DNA of 11,396 nucleotides from Opitutaceae bacterium (GCA_023265535.1 JAHFTI010000078.1:1-11396); one strand, 5' to 3'. Numbered from the stretch's first letter, positions 1 to 6,948 are shown. Numbers and translations are program-made. The notes: generated by a model not told the origin, from the letters alone.

Positions 1-37
1 TTTCTTTCAGCCCAAAAACCGACACTCCAAGCAATCC

Positions 38-55
38 GGCAGGTGACCTCCTGCC
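38..55 (+). other. Short hairpin upstream of the first gene
   Basis: GGCAGG (38-43) pairs with CCTGCC (50-55) around a 6-nt loop and is followed by TTT. AGGTGACCT at 41-49 is a near-palindrome inside it. It may be a weak end-of-transcript hairpin for a gene to the left of the window, or a 5' leader hairpin of the gene at 70. The T-run is too short to call a terminator. The alternative GTG start at 43 lies inside this stem, which argues against that start. Confidence 0.3.
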
Positions 56-69
56 TTTCCCCAGCCTCC

Positions 70-1968
70 ATGGACGACACGCCCTCCAAAGAGAATCCGC
101 CCGCCGACTCTGGTCTGAACAAACTTGATCTGACCCAACTGCAGGGGTTCAGCTTCGGCACCCAATGGTCTCAGGAAAAACGCGGAGCGCAGGACGATCG
201 TCCGCGCCGTGAGGACCGTCGTGAGGGTGGTGCGCCCGACCGTCGCGACCGTCGTTCCTTCCACAAGCCCGCAGGCGGTCCCGGACAGGAAGCAGCTCCC
301 GCAGCGCCCGCCGGTGGTGCAGGTGAGCAGCGCCGTGGCGAGCAGGCCCGTGGCGAGTTCCGAGGTGGTCCCCGTCCGCAGCAGTCCCGTGGCGGCGAGC
401 AGCCGCGCGGCGAGTTCCGCGGCGGACCGCGCCGTGATGAGGGTGGCGCCGGCCGTGGCGAGGGTCGTGGCGAAGGCCGCGGTGAGTATCGTGGCGGTCC
501 CCGCCAGGGTGGCGACCGTTTCCAGGCTGATCGCGGACCCTACGAGAGTCCCTATTTCGCCTCCACGTTCTATCCCGAGGACACCAGCTTTGCGACGCTC
601 GCCAAGACGATCCGCTCGTCCTGCCGCACGATCGAGCTCTTCGAGATCGCGCGCACGGTGATCGGCAAGCTGGACCGCTTTGTGGTGGTGCTGCAGCGCA
701 AGCCGCAGGCCGCCGAGGCGCAGGCCGAGGGTGCAGCCGTCCCCGGCGTCAAGCAGGCCCCGATCTACATCTCCGTGCCGGATGGCGTTCCCTTCGACAC
801 CGAGGAAGGCGTGATCAATCACGTGCTCGGCAAGCATCTCGGCCAGTTCTTTGAGACGGCCGAGGTCGAGGTCGACGCCCCCAAGGGCAATTACCAGATC
901 ATCAACCGCTGCACGATCACGGGCGAGCTGCTCGCCCCCCCGAACTACCACCGTTACGCGCAGATCGTCGCCCAGCACCACGCGAACCGCATCAGCCGGA
1001 TGTCGCTGGAGGCCTACCGCTCCAAGATCGAGTCCGTCCGCGATCCGGAGCTGGTGAACCAGTGGCTCGACAAGATGAAGAAGGTGACGCGCTACACCTG
1101 GAAGCTCGACCGCCCGGCCGCAGCCGCTTCCGTGGCCGCCGCCGCCCCTGCCGAGGGTGCCGAGGCCGCAGCCCCCGTCGAGGCCGCTCCCGCCGCCGAG
1201 GTTCCCGCCTCCCCCGCCTTTGACTCCATCGAGGAAGCCCGCGTGCACCTGCTGACCCAGGCCCGCGACAAGGTGGTGCGCACGACCGAGAGCGCCCGTT
1301 TCCATGGCAAGCTGGTCGATCTCATGCCCCCGGGCGAGATCCGCCGCGCGATCGAGGGCACCCTCGAGCGCCAGCGCCGCTTCCCGCTCGACACCGCCAA
1401 CGCGCTGCGCGGCCGCCTGCGCCGCGAGGGCTTCACGATCTTCAAGAAGGGCTCGAAGGGCGTCTCGTACGTCTGTGCGGTCAAGCGCAAGTTCCGCGTG
1501 CCCGGCCAGGTCTTTGCCGAGAGCATCAATGCCCTCATCACCTTCATCGAGTCGCACCCGATGGTGAAGGCCGGCGAGCTGCCCGAGAAGTTCCTGGGCA
1601 TCAGCGTTCCGAAGCCCGCCGACAAGAAGGCCGCAGCAGCCGCCGCTCCCGCAGAGGGTGCAGCACCCGCCGCCGCCCCTGCCGCCGAGGCTCCCGCCGC
1701 TCCCGCGGTGGAGCTCACCCAGGAGCAGCGCGAGAAGCTGGCCCGCCTGCAGGGCGACCTGCTCTGGCTGGTTCGCGAAGGCTATGTGACCGAGTTCATC
1801 GACAGCCGCCTGTTCGCCCCGCCCCCGATGGTCGAGGCGCGCAAGAAGGAGGTCGAGGCCGAGGAACACGATCCCGAGAACTTCCCGGAGGCCCCCGCCG
1901 AGGTCGCCCCCGCTCCCGCCGCAGAGGCAGCCCCCGAGGCTCCCGCAGCCGGCGAACCCCAGGCCTGA
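70..1968 (+). CDS. Large hypothetical protein with RG/RGG-rich N-terminus and Ala/Pro linkers
   Basis: Function is not recognised. Numbered from the ATG at 70 (632 residues), a short N-terminal segment rich in polar residues leads into a disordered Arg/Gly/Glu-rich region at about 38-155. This contains three near-identical RGE(F/Y)RGGPR units at about 94-102, 113-121 and 137-145. A first globular-looking block follows at about 159-350. An Ala/Pro/Glu linker (351-384) leads to a second block rich in Arg/Lys at about 385-512, containing a GFTIFKKGSKG segment. A second linker (518-548) is followed by a short helical block ending in EGYVTEFIDSRLF and an acidic Ala/Pro tail. There is no signal peptide or membrane segment, so it is probably cytoplasmic. 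RGG-type tails in other proteins bind RNA; a nucleic-acid role here is inference only. A GTG at 43 would add nine residues but lies in a hairpin. The ATG at 70 has no clear Shine-Dalgarno sequence. It appears monocistronic, ending at its own terminator. Confidence 0.8.
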   Translation: MDDTPSKENPPADSGLNKLDLTQLQGFSFGTQWSQEKRGAQDDRPRREDRREGGAPDRRDRRSFHKPAGGPGQEAAPAAPAGGAGEQRRGEQARGEFRGGPRPQQSRGGEQPRGEFRGGPRRDEGGAGRGEGRGEGRGEYRGGPRQGGDRFQADRGPYESPYFASTFYPEDTSFATLAKTIRSSCRTIELFEIARTVIGKLDRFVVVLQRKPQAAEAQAEGAAVPGVKQAPIYISVPDGVPFDTEEGVINHVLGKHLGQFFETAEVEVDAPKGNYQIINRCTITGELLAPPNYHRYAQIVAQHHANRISRMSLEAYRSKIESVRDPELVNQWLDKMKKVTRYTWKLDRPAAAASVAAAAPAEGAEAAAPVEAAPAAEVPASPAFDSIEEARVHLLTQARDKVVRTTESARFHGKLVDLMPPGEIRRAIEGTLERQRRFPLDTANALRGRLRREGFTIFKKGSKGVSYVCAVKRKFRVPGQVFAESINALITFIESHPMVKAGELPEKFLGISVPKPADKKAAAAAAPAEGAAPAAAPAAEAPAAPAVELTQEQREKLARLQGDLLWLVREGYVTEFIDSRLFAPPPMVEARKKEVEAEEHDPENFPEAPAEVAPAPAAEAAPEAPAAGEPQA

Positions 1969-1990
1969 GCAGGCCTTTTCAACAGAGGTG

Positions 1991-2038
1991 ACCCTCCGTC
2001 GCTGCTGGCGCAGCCAGGGAGGGTGCCGCGGACGCGGC
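1991..2038 (+). other. Two stacked hairpins in the 3' UTR of the RG-rich protein gene
   Basis: ACCCTCC (1991-1997) pairs with GGAGGGT (2018-2024), and inside it GCTGC (2001-2005) pairs with GCAGC (2010-2014). A second hairpin, GCCGC (2025-2029) with GCGGC (2034-2038), follows directly. A smaller stem, AGGCC (1961-1965)/GGCCT (1972-1976), sits over the stop codon. Together with the terminator at 2040 this gives the transcript a heavily structured 3' end, either an mRNA-stabilising tail or a processed small RNA. No RNA family is recognised. Confidence 0.4.
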
Positions 2039-2039
2039 A

Positions 2040-2071
2040 GGGTGGATCCATTCGCGGGTCCGCCCTTTTTT
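2040..2071 (+). terminator. Intrinsic terminator of the RG-rich protein gene
   Basis: The 10-bp stem GGGTGGATCC (2040-2049) / GGGTCCGCCC (2056-2065) has two G-U pairs, the loop ATTCGC and a run of six T (2066-2071). The T-run is present only on the + strand, so it stops transcription from the gene ending at 1968. Confidence 0.85.
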
Positions 2072-2165
2072 GTGCCCGGAGGGCGGTGGGCGGAGGCCTG
2101 CTGCCGCTCCCGTTCGCCGCCCTGTCAGCCTCGCAGGGTGCCGCCGCCGCGGCTGGCCCGGGGAA

Positions 2166-2186
2166 TGTATCCTGAGATTGGATACA
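2166..2186. repeat. 7-bp inverted repeat TGTATCC-N7-GGATACA
   Basis: Perfect 7-bp arms (2166-2172 and 2180-2186) flank the 7-nt loop TGAGATT, in the spacer between two convergent genes. There is no T-run on either side. The segment 2072-2201 otherwise holds no gene. The string TGGATAC recurs beside the terminator at 6891 and in the nuoM-nuoN spacer at 8517. Confidence 0.45.
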
Positions 2187-2201
2187 GCGGCGGGTGGGCA
2201 C

Positions 2202-2232
2202 AAAAAGGCCCGCGCCGTTTCGGGCGCGGGCC
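2202..2232 (-). terminator. Intrinsic terminator of the large PEPCK-like gene
   Basis: Read on the - strand, the perfect 10-bp GC stem GGCCCGCGCC / GGCGCGGGCC (arms at 2223-2232 and 2207-2216 on the + strand) has a 6-nt loop and is followed by five T (2206-2202). It lies 19 bp past the TAA stop of the gene at 2251. Confidence 0.92.
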
Positions 2233-2250
2233 TTGCATGAAGGGGAGGGC

Positions 2251-5200
2251 TTACTTGCGCACGAGGGCGGGCTCGGCGCCGATGGTGCCGACGAGCTCCT
2301 GGAGGTAGCCGGGGGCCTGCACCTTGGCCAGGCGGGCGCGGGCCTCGGCCAGGCGGTTGGCGATGCCCAGGCGTGCGGCTTCCTCGGCGTAGTTGGCCTT
2401 GTTGAGGAACTTGCCCAGGTAGTTGCTGTGCTGGCGCCAGGCGGCGATGTCGATGGCCTGCTTGGCCTCGAGGCGCTGCTTGTACCAGTCGCTCTGCAGC
2501 ATGCTGTCGCGGGTGAAGAGCGCGCGGATGTCGGCGTGGCCGAGGTCCTTGCCCTCATACTGGTCGTCGCGCATGATGTGGAGCAGCGCGCGAAGCGGGG
2601 GGCAGGCCTCGTTGATCGAGCCGTCGTTGAAGTAGTTCTGGGCGACGCGGCGCTGGGTCACGATGATGTTGTCCATGCCCTCGACGAAGGTGGCGAGGTC
2701 CTGGAGCTCGGGACGCAGCATCTCCTCGGTGAAGACGGCGTGGGGCTGGTTGAAGATGCGCCCGCAGAAGTGGGTGACGAAGTCCTGCGTGATGCGGTAG
2801 CCCAGGCGGCTGGCGAGGATGGTTCGGCCGTTGTACTGGAAGTCCTGGCAGCGCTCGAGGTAGCCCTCCTTGATGAGGCTGGCGGGCTCGCGCTCCGGCA
2901 CGGCCATGCGGCTCCAGACCTCGGGGACGAGGAGGGAGACGTCGTGGTCGACGCGGACCTTGGGACCGACGCAACCGGCGGAGGAGATGAAGCCCGCGTA
3001 GCCGGTGACGAGGAAGGAGACCAGGGCGACGTTGAGGTCGTAGATCGGGGGAAGGGCGTTGAAGGGACCCTTGGTGAGGGCGCCCTCGGAGCCGGCGCCC
3101 GTGGTGGAGGGCGACTTGCCGGTCATGGAGCAGATGAACTCCATGAAGAGCTCGGGCAGCTCCATGTAGTGGAGCGGATTGTAGGTCGCGAGCGGGCGGA
3201 TCTTGCCCTCGGCGCCGTTGTTGCGGCGGCCGGCGAGCACGGCGTTGACCGGGGTCGGCGTGGGCTGGGTGATCGATACGCGGCGGGCGAGGTGAAGGCC
3301 GACGTCGGCGGTGTAGACCTCGCGCGGCTGGAGCAGGTCGCGGCGGACCTGGAGGTAGCGCGGGTTCTTGGAGGGCTTGCCGTCGATGATGCGCGGGAAG
3401 GCCGAGCAGACGAAGTACTGGGACTCGGGCATCTCGGCGGCGGAGCGCACGAGGGCCTGCATGGGCTCGGTGAAGGCGTCGAAGCTGACGGCCTCGTCCA
3501 CGAGCTCGCGGGCCTTTGCGGAGGGCATCGGCTCGTAGTTCGAGAAGAAGTTGCCGGCGGTGGAGAAGTCGGACTCGGTGACCTTGTCGTAGCCGCGATG
3601 GATGGCGTCGTCGGGGCGCTGGAACAGGCGGTATTCGCAGTTCTGGACCAGCTTGACCGAGGGTTCCTTCTGGCTCTCGGCGAGGCCGCTGATGCTCTTG
3701 GCCGGGAGGACCACGGAGGCGGAGATGTCGTCCTCCATCTGGATCTTCTGGGCGGGGTGGAAATCCTTGCGCAGCGAGAAGGTGCGCCAGGAGTCGTCGC
3801 CGCTGAAGCCGACGCGCAGGAAGTTGGCCTCGAGCTTCATGCCGTCGAGGCGGAGCTCGTTGGCGGGGCTGCCGTCGATGACGTCGACGCTGAAGTGTTC
3901 GCGCCAGTTGTTACCCCAGTCGGCCTTGTGGAAGCGCTTCAGGACGAAGACGATTTCCTTCACGTGCGGGGGGATGGTTCCGAGGAAGGCGTTGTACTCG
4001 GCGGAGTACTCGCGCGCGGAGGGCGTGAGCAGCTTGATGACGGAGCCGAGGGAGCGCTTCTCGCTGAGGATGGCGCGCTGGTCGGAGCCATGGCGTGCGG
4101 GGTCCTTGAAACGCTTGGAGTAGTCCTTGCTGAGGAGGGCATCGACGGCGTCGAAGTCCTTCTCGATGTTGGCCACGAAGACGGGGCCGGAGATGATGGC
4201 GTCGGAGATGGGCTTGGAGATCTCGGACTTGCCGCCGCCGGAGACGGTGCAGGGCTTGTGGCAGTAGGTGGTCTCGGGGCTGGTGCCGACGAGGCGCCAG
4301 CTGAGCTTGCCGTGGGGCTTCTCGATGCGGAGACGGTAGCCGTTCGGGAGGAAGTAGACGTGGTCGAGGCGCAGCTTGAGGGAGACGCTCTTGTCGCCGT
4401 TTTTCCAGGTGACGCGCTGCTTGTGCAGGTGGAAGGCGGCCGTGGGCGGGACGAAGATGACCTCGGGGTGCGCGCGGTCGACGTAGTGGCCTTCCTCGCG
4501 GCGTTCGACGCGGTCGCCGAGGAGCTTCATGGAGTCCTCGAGGCTGGGCATGTCGGGGAAGAGCGTGTTGATGCTCTCGGGCGGGAATTCGCCGCCGAGG
4601 TCGTAGCTCGGGAAGATGAGGGCGCCGCCGGCGTGTTCCTCCTCGCAGAGGCCGAAGAGGTTGGCGGAGTAGCTGAGCTGGGTCTTCACCTCCTTCTTGC
4701 AGTAGCCGAAGTAGTTGTCGGAGATGATGGTGACGATGACGCCGGTCTTGTCGCGGGCGGTGATCTTGAAGGCGCCGCCGTCGTTGTAGAGTTCGCTGGC
4801 GTCCTTCCAGCACATGCCGTCGCGGCGCTGGCGCTCGTTGGCGTGGTCGTACTGGGGAAGGCCGAGTTCCTTCTTCGTGAGCTTGTTGAGGTGGGGGGCG
4901 AGGATGACGCAGCCCGTGGTGCCGGTCCAGTGGACGGGGTCAAGGGCGGCATCGTTCTCGGGGAGCATCGGGTCGCCGGCGTTGCCGAAGATGCTTTCGA
5001 CGAAGTCGAGGTTGCAGACGAGGCTGCCGGGCACGAAGAAGCGGACCTCCATGCTCTTTTCCTCGGTGACGCCCGCGACTGCGGGGCAGACGACGGGGCG
5101 GAGGAGCAGGGAGACGAAGCACTCGGCCTGGTCGTTCTGCGAGGCGGTGTAGGGCAGGCGCAGGTGCTGCGAGGGCGGGCTGAAGGCGTGTAGGAGGAGG

Positions 5201-5721
5201 CGGCCGAAGACCGACTTCGGGACGGACTTCTTGTCGTCGGGAATGGGCAGGCCGCCCTCGGTGACGTGGAAGATGCCCTCGGTGGTGCGGCGATCGCTCC
5301 TGGGATTGTGGAGCACGCCCTGCTTCACGCGGTAGGACGTGATGATGTCGGAGGTGAAGACGTCGCGGTCCGGCGGCAGGGAGAGGGAGCGGGCGAGGCC
5401 GTAGCGGTCGAGGGTGAGGGTGCGCGTGGGCAGGCGCGGGGAGAGGGTGGTGTCCTCCAGGTACTCGTAGAGGAAGTTCTGGATGCGCTGGTCAACGGGA
5501 CAGAGATGGCTCGAGAGGAGACGGTCCTTTTCGCGATTGAGGGCCATGAGACCGACCATCAGGTCTGCAAAGCCGGAGTCCACCTTGAGGGGGAATGTCG
5601 GGCATCCCAAATCGCGGAGCTTAAGGTTGATGTAAAAGAGCAGTTTTTGGGTGTCTTCAGCCGATGCGGACGAAGTCAGACCGATTCTGCTGGCGAGTTC
5701 CGGGGATAGGCTTCCATTCAT
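2251..5721 (-). CDS. Probable PPi-type phosphoenolpyruvate carboxykinase (diphosphate)
   Basis: This soluble protein of 1156 residues lacks a signal peptide or membrane helix. I assign it to the pyrophosphate-type PEPCKs (EC 4.1.1.38), which interconvert oxaloacetate + PPi and PEP + CO2 + Pi. Known members, in Entamoeba and Propionibacterium, are about 130 kDa, about twice the size of GTP- or ATP-type PEPCK. Sequence support: residues 337-355 (YFGYCKKEVKTQLSYSANL) followed by EEHAGGALIFPS (361-372) resemble the GTP-PEPCK order Tyr-Gly-Gly ... Lys-Lys ... Glu-His that binds substrate and metal. A P-loop-like SGGGKSE lies at 494-500 and a second Gly/Ser-rich loop, TGKSPSTTGAGSEG, at 867-880. 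The ATG at 5719-5721 has no good Shine-Dalgarno sequence, but no other start is favoured. It is monocistronic, with a strong terminator, and divergent from an HTH-EIIA gene. The family call rests on recalled motifs and size, not on a search. The alternative is an uncharacterised large conserved protein. Confidence 0.75.
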   Translation of the reverse strand: MNGSLSPELASRIGLTSSASAEDTQKLLFYINLKLRDLGCPTFPLKVDSGFADLMVGLMALNREKDRLLSSHLCPVDQRIQNFLYEYLEDTTLSPRLPTRTLTLDRYGLARSLSLPPDRDVFTSDIITSYRVKQGVLHNPRSDRRTTEGIFHVTEGGLPIPDDKKSVPKSVFGRLLLHAFSPPSQHLRLPYTASQNDQAECFVSLLLRPVVCPAVAGVTEEKSMEVRFFVPGSLVCNLDFVESIFGNAGDPMLPENDAALDPVHWTGTTGCVILAPHLNKLTKKELGLPQYDHANERQRRDGMCWKDASELYNDGGAFKITARDKTGVIVTIISDNYFGYCKKEVKTQLSYSANLFGLCEEEHAGGALIFPSYDLGGEFPPESINTLFPDMPSLEDSMKLLGDRVERREEGHYVDRAHPEVIFVPPTAAFHLHKQRVTWKNGDKSVSLKLRLDHVYFLPNGYRLRIEKPHGKLSWRLVGTSPETTYCHKPCTVSGGGKSEISKPISDAIISGPVFVANIEKDFDAVDALLSKDYSKRFKDPARHGSDQRAILSEKRSLGSVIKLLTPSAREYSAEYNAFLGTIPPHVKEIVFVLKRFHKADWGNNWREHFSVDVIDGSPANELRLDGMKLEANFLRVGFSGDDSWRTFSLRKDFHPAQKIQMEDDISASVVLPAKSISGLAESQKEPSVKLVQNCEYRLFQRPDDAIHRGYDKVTESDFSTAGNFFSNYEPMPSAKARELVDEAVSFDAFTEPMQALVRSAAEMPESQYFVCSAFPRIIDGKPSKNPRYLQVRRDLLQPREVYTADVGLHLARRVSITQPTPTPVNAVLAGRRNNGAEGKIRPLATYNPLHYMELPELFMEFICSMTGKSPSTTGAGSEGALTKGPFNALPPIYDLNVALVSFLVTGYAGFISSAGCVGPKVRVDHDVSLLVPEVWSRMAVPEREPASLIKEGYLERCQDFQYNGRTILASRLGYRITQDFVTHFCGRIFNQPHAVFTEEMLRPELQDLATFVEGMDNIIVTQRRVAQNYFNDGSINEACPPLRALLHIMRDDQYEGKDLGHADIRALFTRDSMLQSDWYKQRLEAKQAIDIAAWRQHSNYLGKFLNKANYAEEAARLGIANRLAEARARLAKVQAPGYLQELVGTIGAEPALVRK

Positions 5722-5878
5722 GCAGCTTCACAAATTAGAACTCCCGGCGCACTGGGCAATAGCGAGTGTTGAGAAAATGCGGGTGGGAGGCTGACAGTTT
5801 TCGGGCTACAGGGGAGTATAAGACGGAATTTTTGCCTGTGCTGTATGAGGAAATTTGTTACATGGTGCGCCGCACCCG
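5722..5878. promoter_or_regulatory. Shared divergent control region, PEPCK-like gene / HTH-EIIA gene
   Basis: This AT-richer stretch lies between two outward-facing genes. For the + gene, TATAAG (5817-5822) is a good -10 candidate. CTGACA (5791-5796) resembles a -35 box, but the 20-nt spacing is long. For the - gene, TCTAAT (complement of 5734-5739) matches TATAAT at five of six positions; it has no convincing -35 and would give a very short leader, fitting the missing Shine-Dalgarno sequence. ACAAATT (5730-5736) and AATTTGT (5852-5858) form a widely spaced 7-bp inverted pair, one copy close to each start codon. They could be operator half-sites or chance AT-rich matches. Confidence 0.4.
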
Positions 5879-6658
5879 ATGCCATTCCGTTCCCTTAACG
5901 CCGATGAAGTCGCCGTCTACCTGCATGTTGGCAGGCGGGAGGTGGACCAGTGGGTGAGGGCGGGGGAGATCCCGCATGAGATGCGGGGGGGGCGGGCGGT
6001 GTTCATCCGGGCGGAGATCGATGCCTGGGCCTCGCAACGCATCCTGGCGCTGCCCGGGAGGAGGCTGGCGGAGTACCACCGGGACAGCTCGGCCGGGACG
6101 CGCGAGCATGCGGGGCATGAGGCGCTGATGCCGGTGCTGATCCAGCCTGAGTACATCCGCACGGTGCTCGAGGGAAAGACGAAGCGCTCGGTGATCGACG
6201 ACATGGTGAACCTGGCCGAGGAGACCGACCGGGTGAACGACGTGGCGGAGCTGCTCGAGAGCATCATGGAGCGCGAGGACCTGTGCTCGACGGCGTTGCC
6301 TGGGGGCATGGCGGTGCTGCATTGCCGCAACCATGATCCGTACCGCTTTGACGGCTCCTTCCTGGTGCTGGGGCGCAGTGTCCAGGGCATTCCCTTCGGT
6401 GCTCCTGACGGGCGGCCCACGCGTTTCTTTTTCCTGCTGTGCAGCGAGGAGGAGCAGCTGCACCTGCACATGCTGGCGCGGCTGTGCCTGATGGCGATGA
6501 ACACGACGCTGCTGGACCTGCTGCATGCGTCGGCGAGCTCGGACGAGATGTACCAGGCGATCATCGAGTCGGAGCTGGCGGCGCTGGAGGGGCGCAGGTT
6601 CCTGAAGCGGGTGGATGGGGACGGCGAGCCGGTGCCCGAGGATGCGGGCGCGAGCTGA
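5879..6658 (+). CDS. HTH (excisionase-type) DNA-binding protein fused to PTS EIIA domain
   Basis: This 259-residue protein looks like a cytoplasmic regulator. Residues about 4-55 form an excisionase/MerR-like HTH: LNADEVAVYLHVGRREVDQW is followed by the wing-like GEIPHEMRGGRAVFIRAEID. Residues about 85-240 match the fructose/nitrogen-type PTS EIIA fold. STALPGGMAVLHCR carries the expected phospho-acceptor His148 (families usually show a Pro before this His; here it is Leu). PFGAPDGRPTRFFFLLC and HLHMLARLCLMA match the later conserved strands and helix. EIIA domains are phosphorylated from PEP through EI and HPr; here that state may control DNA binding (inference). Start choice: ATG 5879 begins directly at the HTH. 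A TTG at 5855 has GAGGAAA just upstream and would add eight residues. It is divergent from the PEPCK-like gene. Membrane-permease domains are absent, so transport is unlikely to be its own role. Confidence 0.85.
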   Translation: MPFRSLNADEVAVYLHVGRREVDQWVRAGEIPHEMRGGRAVFIRAEIDAWASQRILALPGRRLAEYHRDSSAGTREHAGHEALMPVLIQPEYIRTVLEGKTKRSVIDDMVNLAEETDRVNDVAELLESIMEREDLCSTALPGGMAVLHCRNHDPYRFDGSFLVLGRSVQGIPFGAPDGRPTRFFFLLCSEEEQLHLHMLARLCLMAMNTTLLDLLHASASSDEMYQAIIESELAALEGRRFLKRVDGDGEPVPEDAGAS

Positions 6659-6688
6659 GGCGGGCTTGGTTTCGCGGTTGGCCGCTGC

Positions 6689-6781
6689 GTGAAAACGGGA
6701 CCCGCTCCAGATCGCGAGTCGTCCCGTCCGGTCCGAGCACCGGCGGGAGCGACAAGCGCTCTTCCGGGGTCACGTTTTCAC
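6689..6781. repeat. Long imperfect inverted repeat in the convergent spacer (possible dispersed element or structured RNA)
   Basis: The spacer 6659-6897 lies between the ends of the HTH-EIIA gene and nuoN. Arms GTGAAAACGGGACCC (6689-6703) and GGGTCACGTTTTCAC (6767-6781) match at 14 of 15 positions. Nested inside are CGCTCC (6703-6708)/GGAGCG (6746-6751) and a hairpin of CCCG+CCGGT (6723-6732) with ACCGG+CGGG (6739-6747). A small hairpin, CGGCAA (6843-6848)/TTGCCG (6855-6860), lies further right. No T-run follows, so it is not a standard terminator. It may be a dispersed repeat, a folded RNA or a transcript-end structure. No convincing gene is present here. Confidence 0.5.
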
Positions 6782-6897
6782 TGCGCTGGTCTGTAGTCGG
6801 CGATTCCCTGGCAACAGGCCTGCGCCCAGCCCCCTTTCTCTCCGGCAACCGGCATTGCCGAGAATACCAGCTACGGCTGTAATGGGTGTCTGGATAC

Positions 6898-6931
6898 AAA
6901 AAAGCCCGCGCCTTTTTAGGGGTGCGGGCTT
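6898..6931 (-). terminator. Intrinsic terminator at the end of the nuo operon
   Basis: On the - strand, the stem AAGCCCGCACC / GGCGCGGGCTT (arms 6921-6931 and 6902-6912 on the + strand, one G-U pair) has an 8-nt loop and is followed by a T-run (complement of A 6898-6903). It lies 17 bp after the nuoN stop codon. The T-rich side exists only on the - strand. Confidence 0.9.
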
Positions 6932-6948
6932 CGGGAAAGGAGAGAGCC

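Noticed and set aside
43..69. GTG start at 43 for the RG-rich protein
   Set aside because: No ribosome site, lies inside a hairpin, adds nine unremarkable residues; ATG 70 preferred but not certain.
322..510. Repeated GGCGAG/CGTGGC DNA in the first gene as a possible CRISPR or tandem repeat array
   Set aside because: Repeats are in frame, unevenly spaced and explained by the RG-rich protein sequence.
7..1869. 620-residue - strand ORF antisense to the RG-rich protein gene
   Set aside because: Low-complexity Gly/Leu/Ala translation, no domain; produced by high GC and stop-poor complement of an Ala/Arg/Gly-rich gene. The + frame has domain-like blocks and a terminator.
2194..5193. 999-residue + strand ORF antisense to the PEPCK-like gene
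   Set aside because: Val/Gly/Asp/Glu-rich codon shadow; it starts across the - strand terminator. The - strand frame shows PEPCK-like motifs.
6439..6899. Overlapping short ORFs in the 6659-6897 spacer on both strands (147 aa + and 112 aa -)
   Set aside because: Both run into neighbouring genes or start beside the nuo terminator, with no domain and no ribosome site; reported as a repeat candidate instead.
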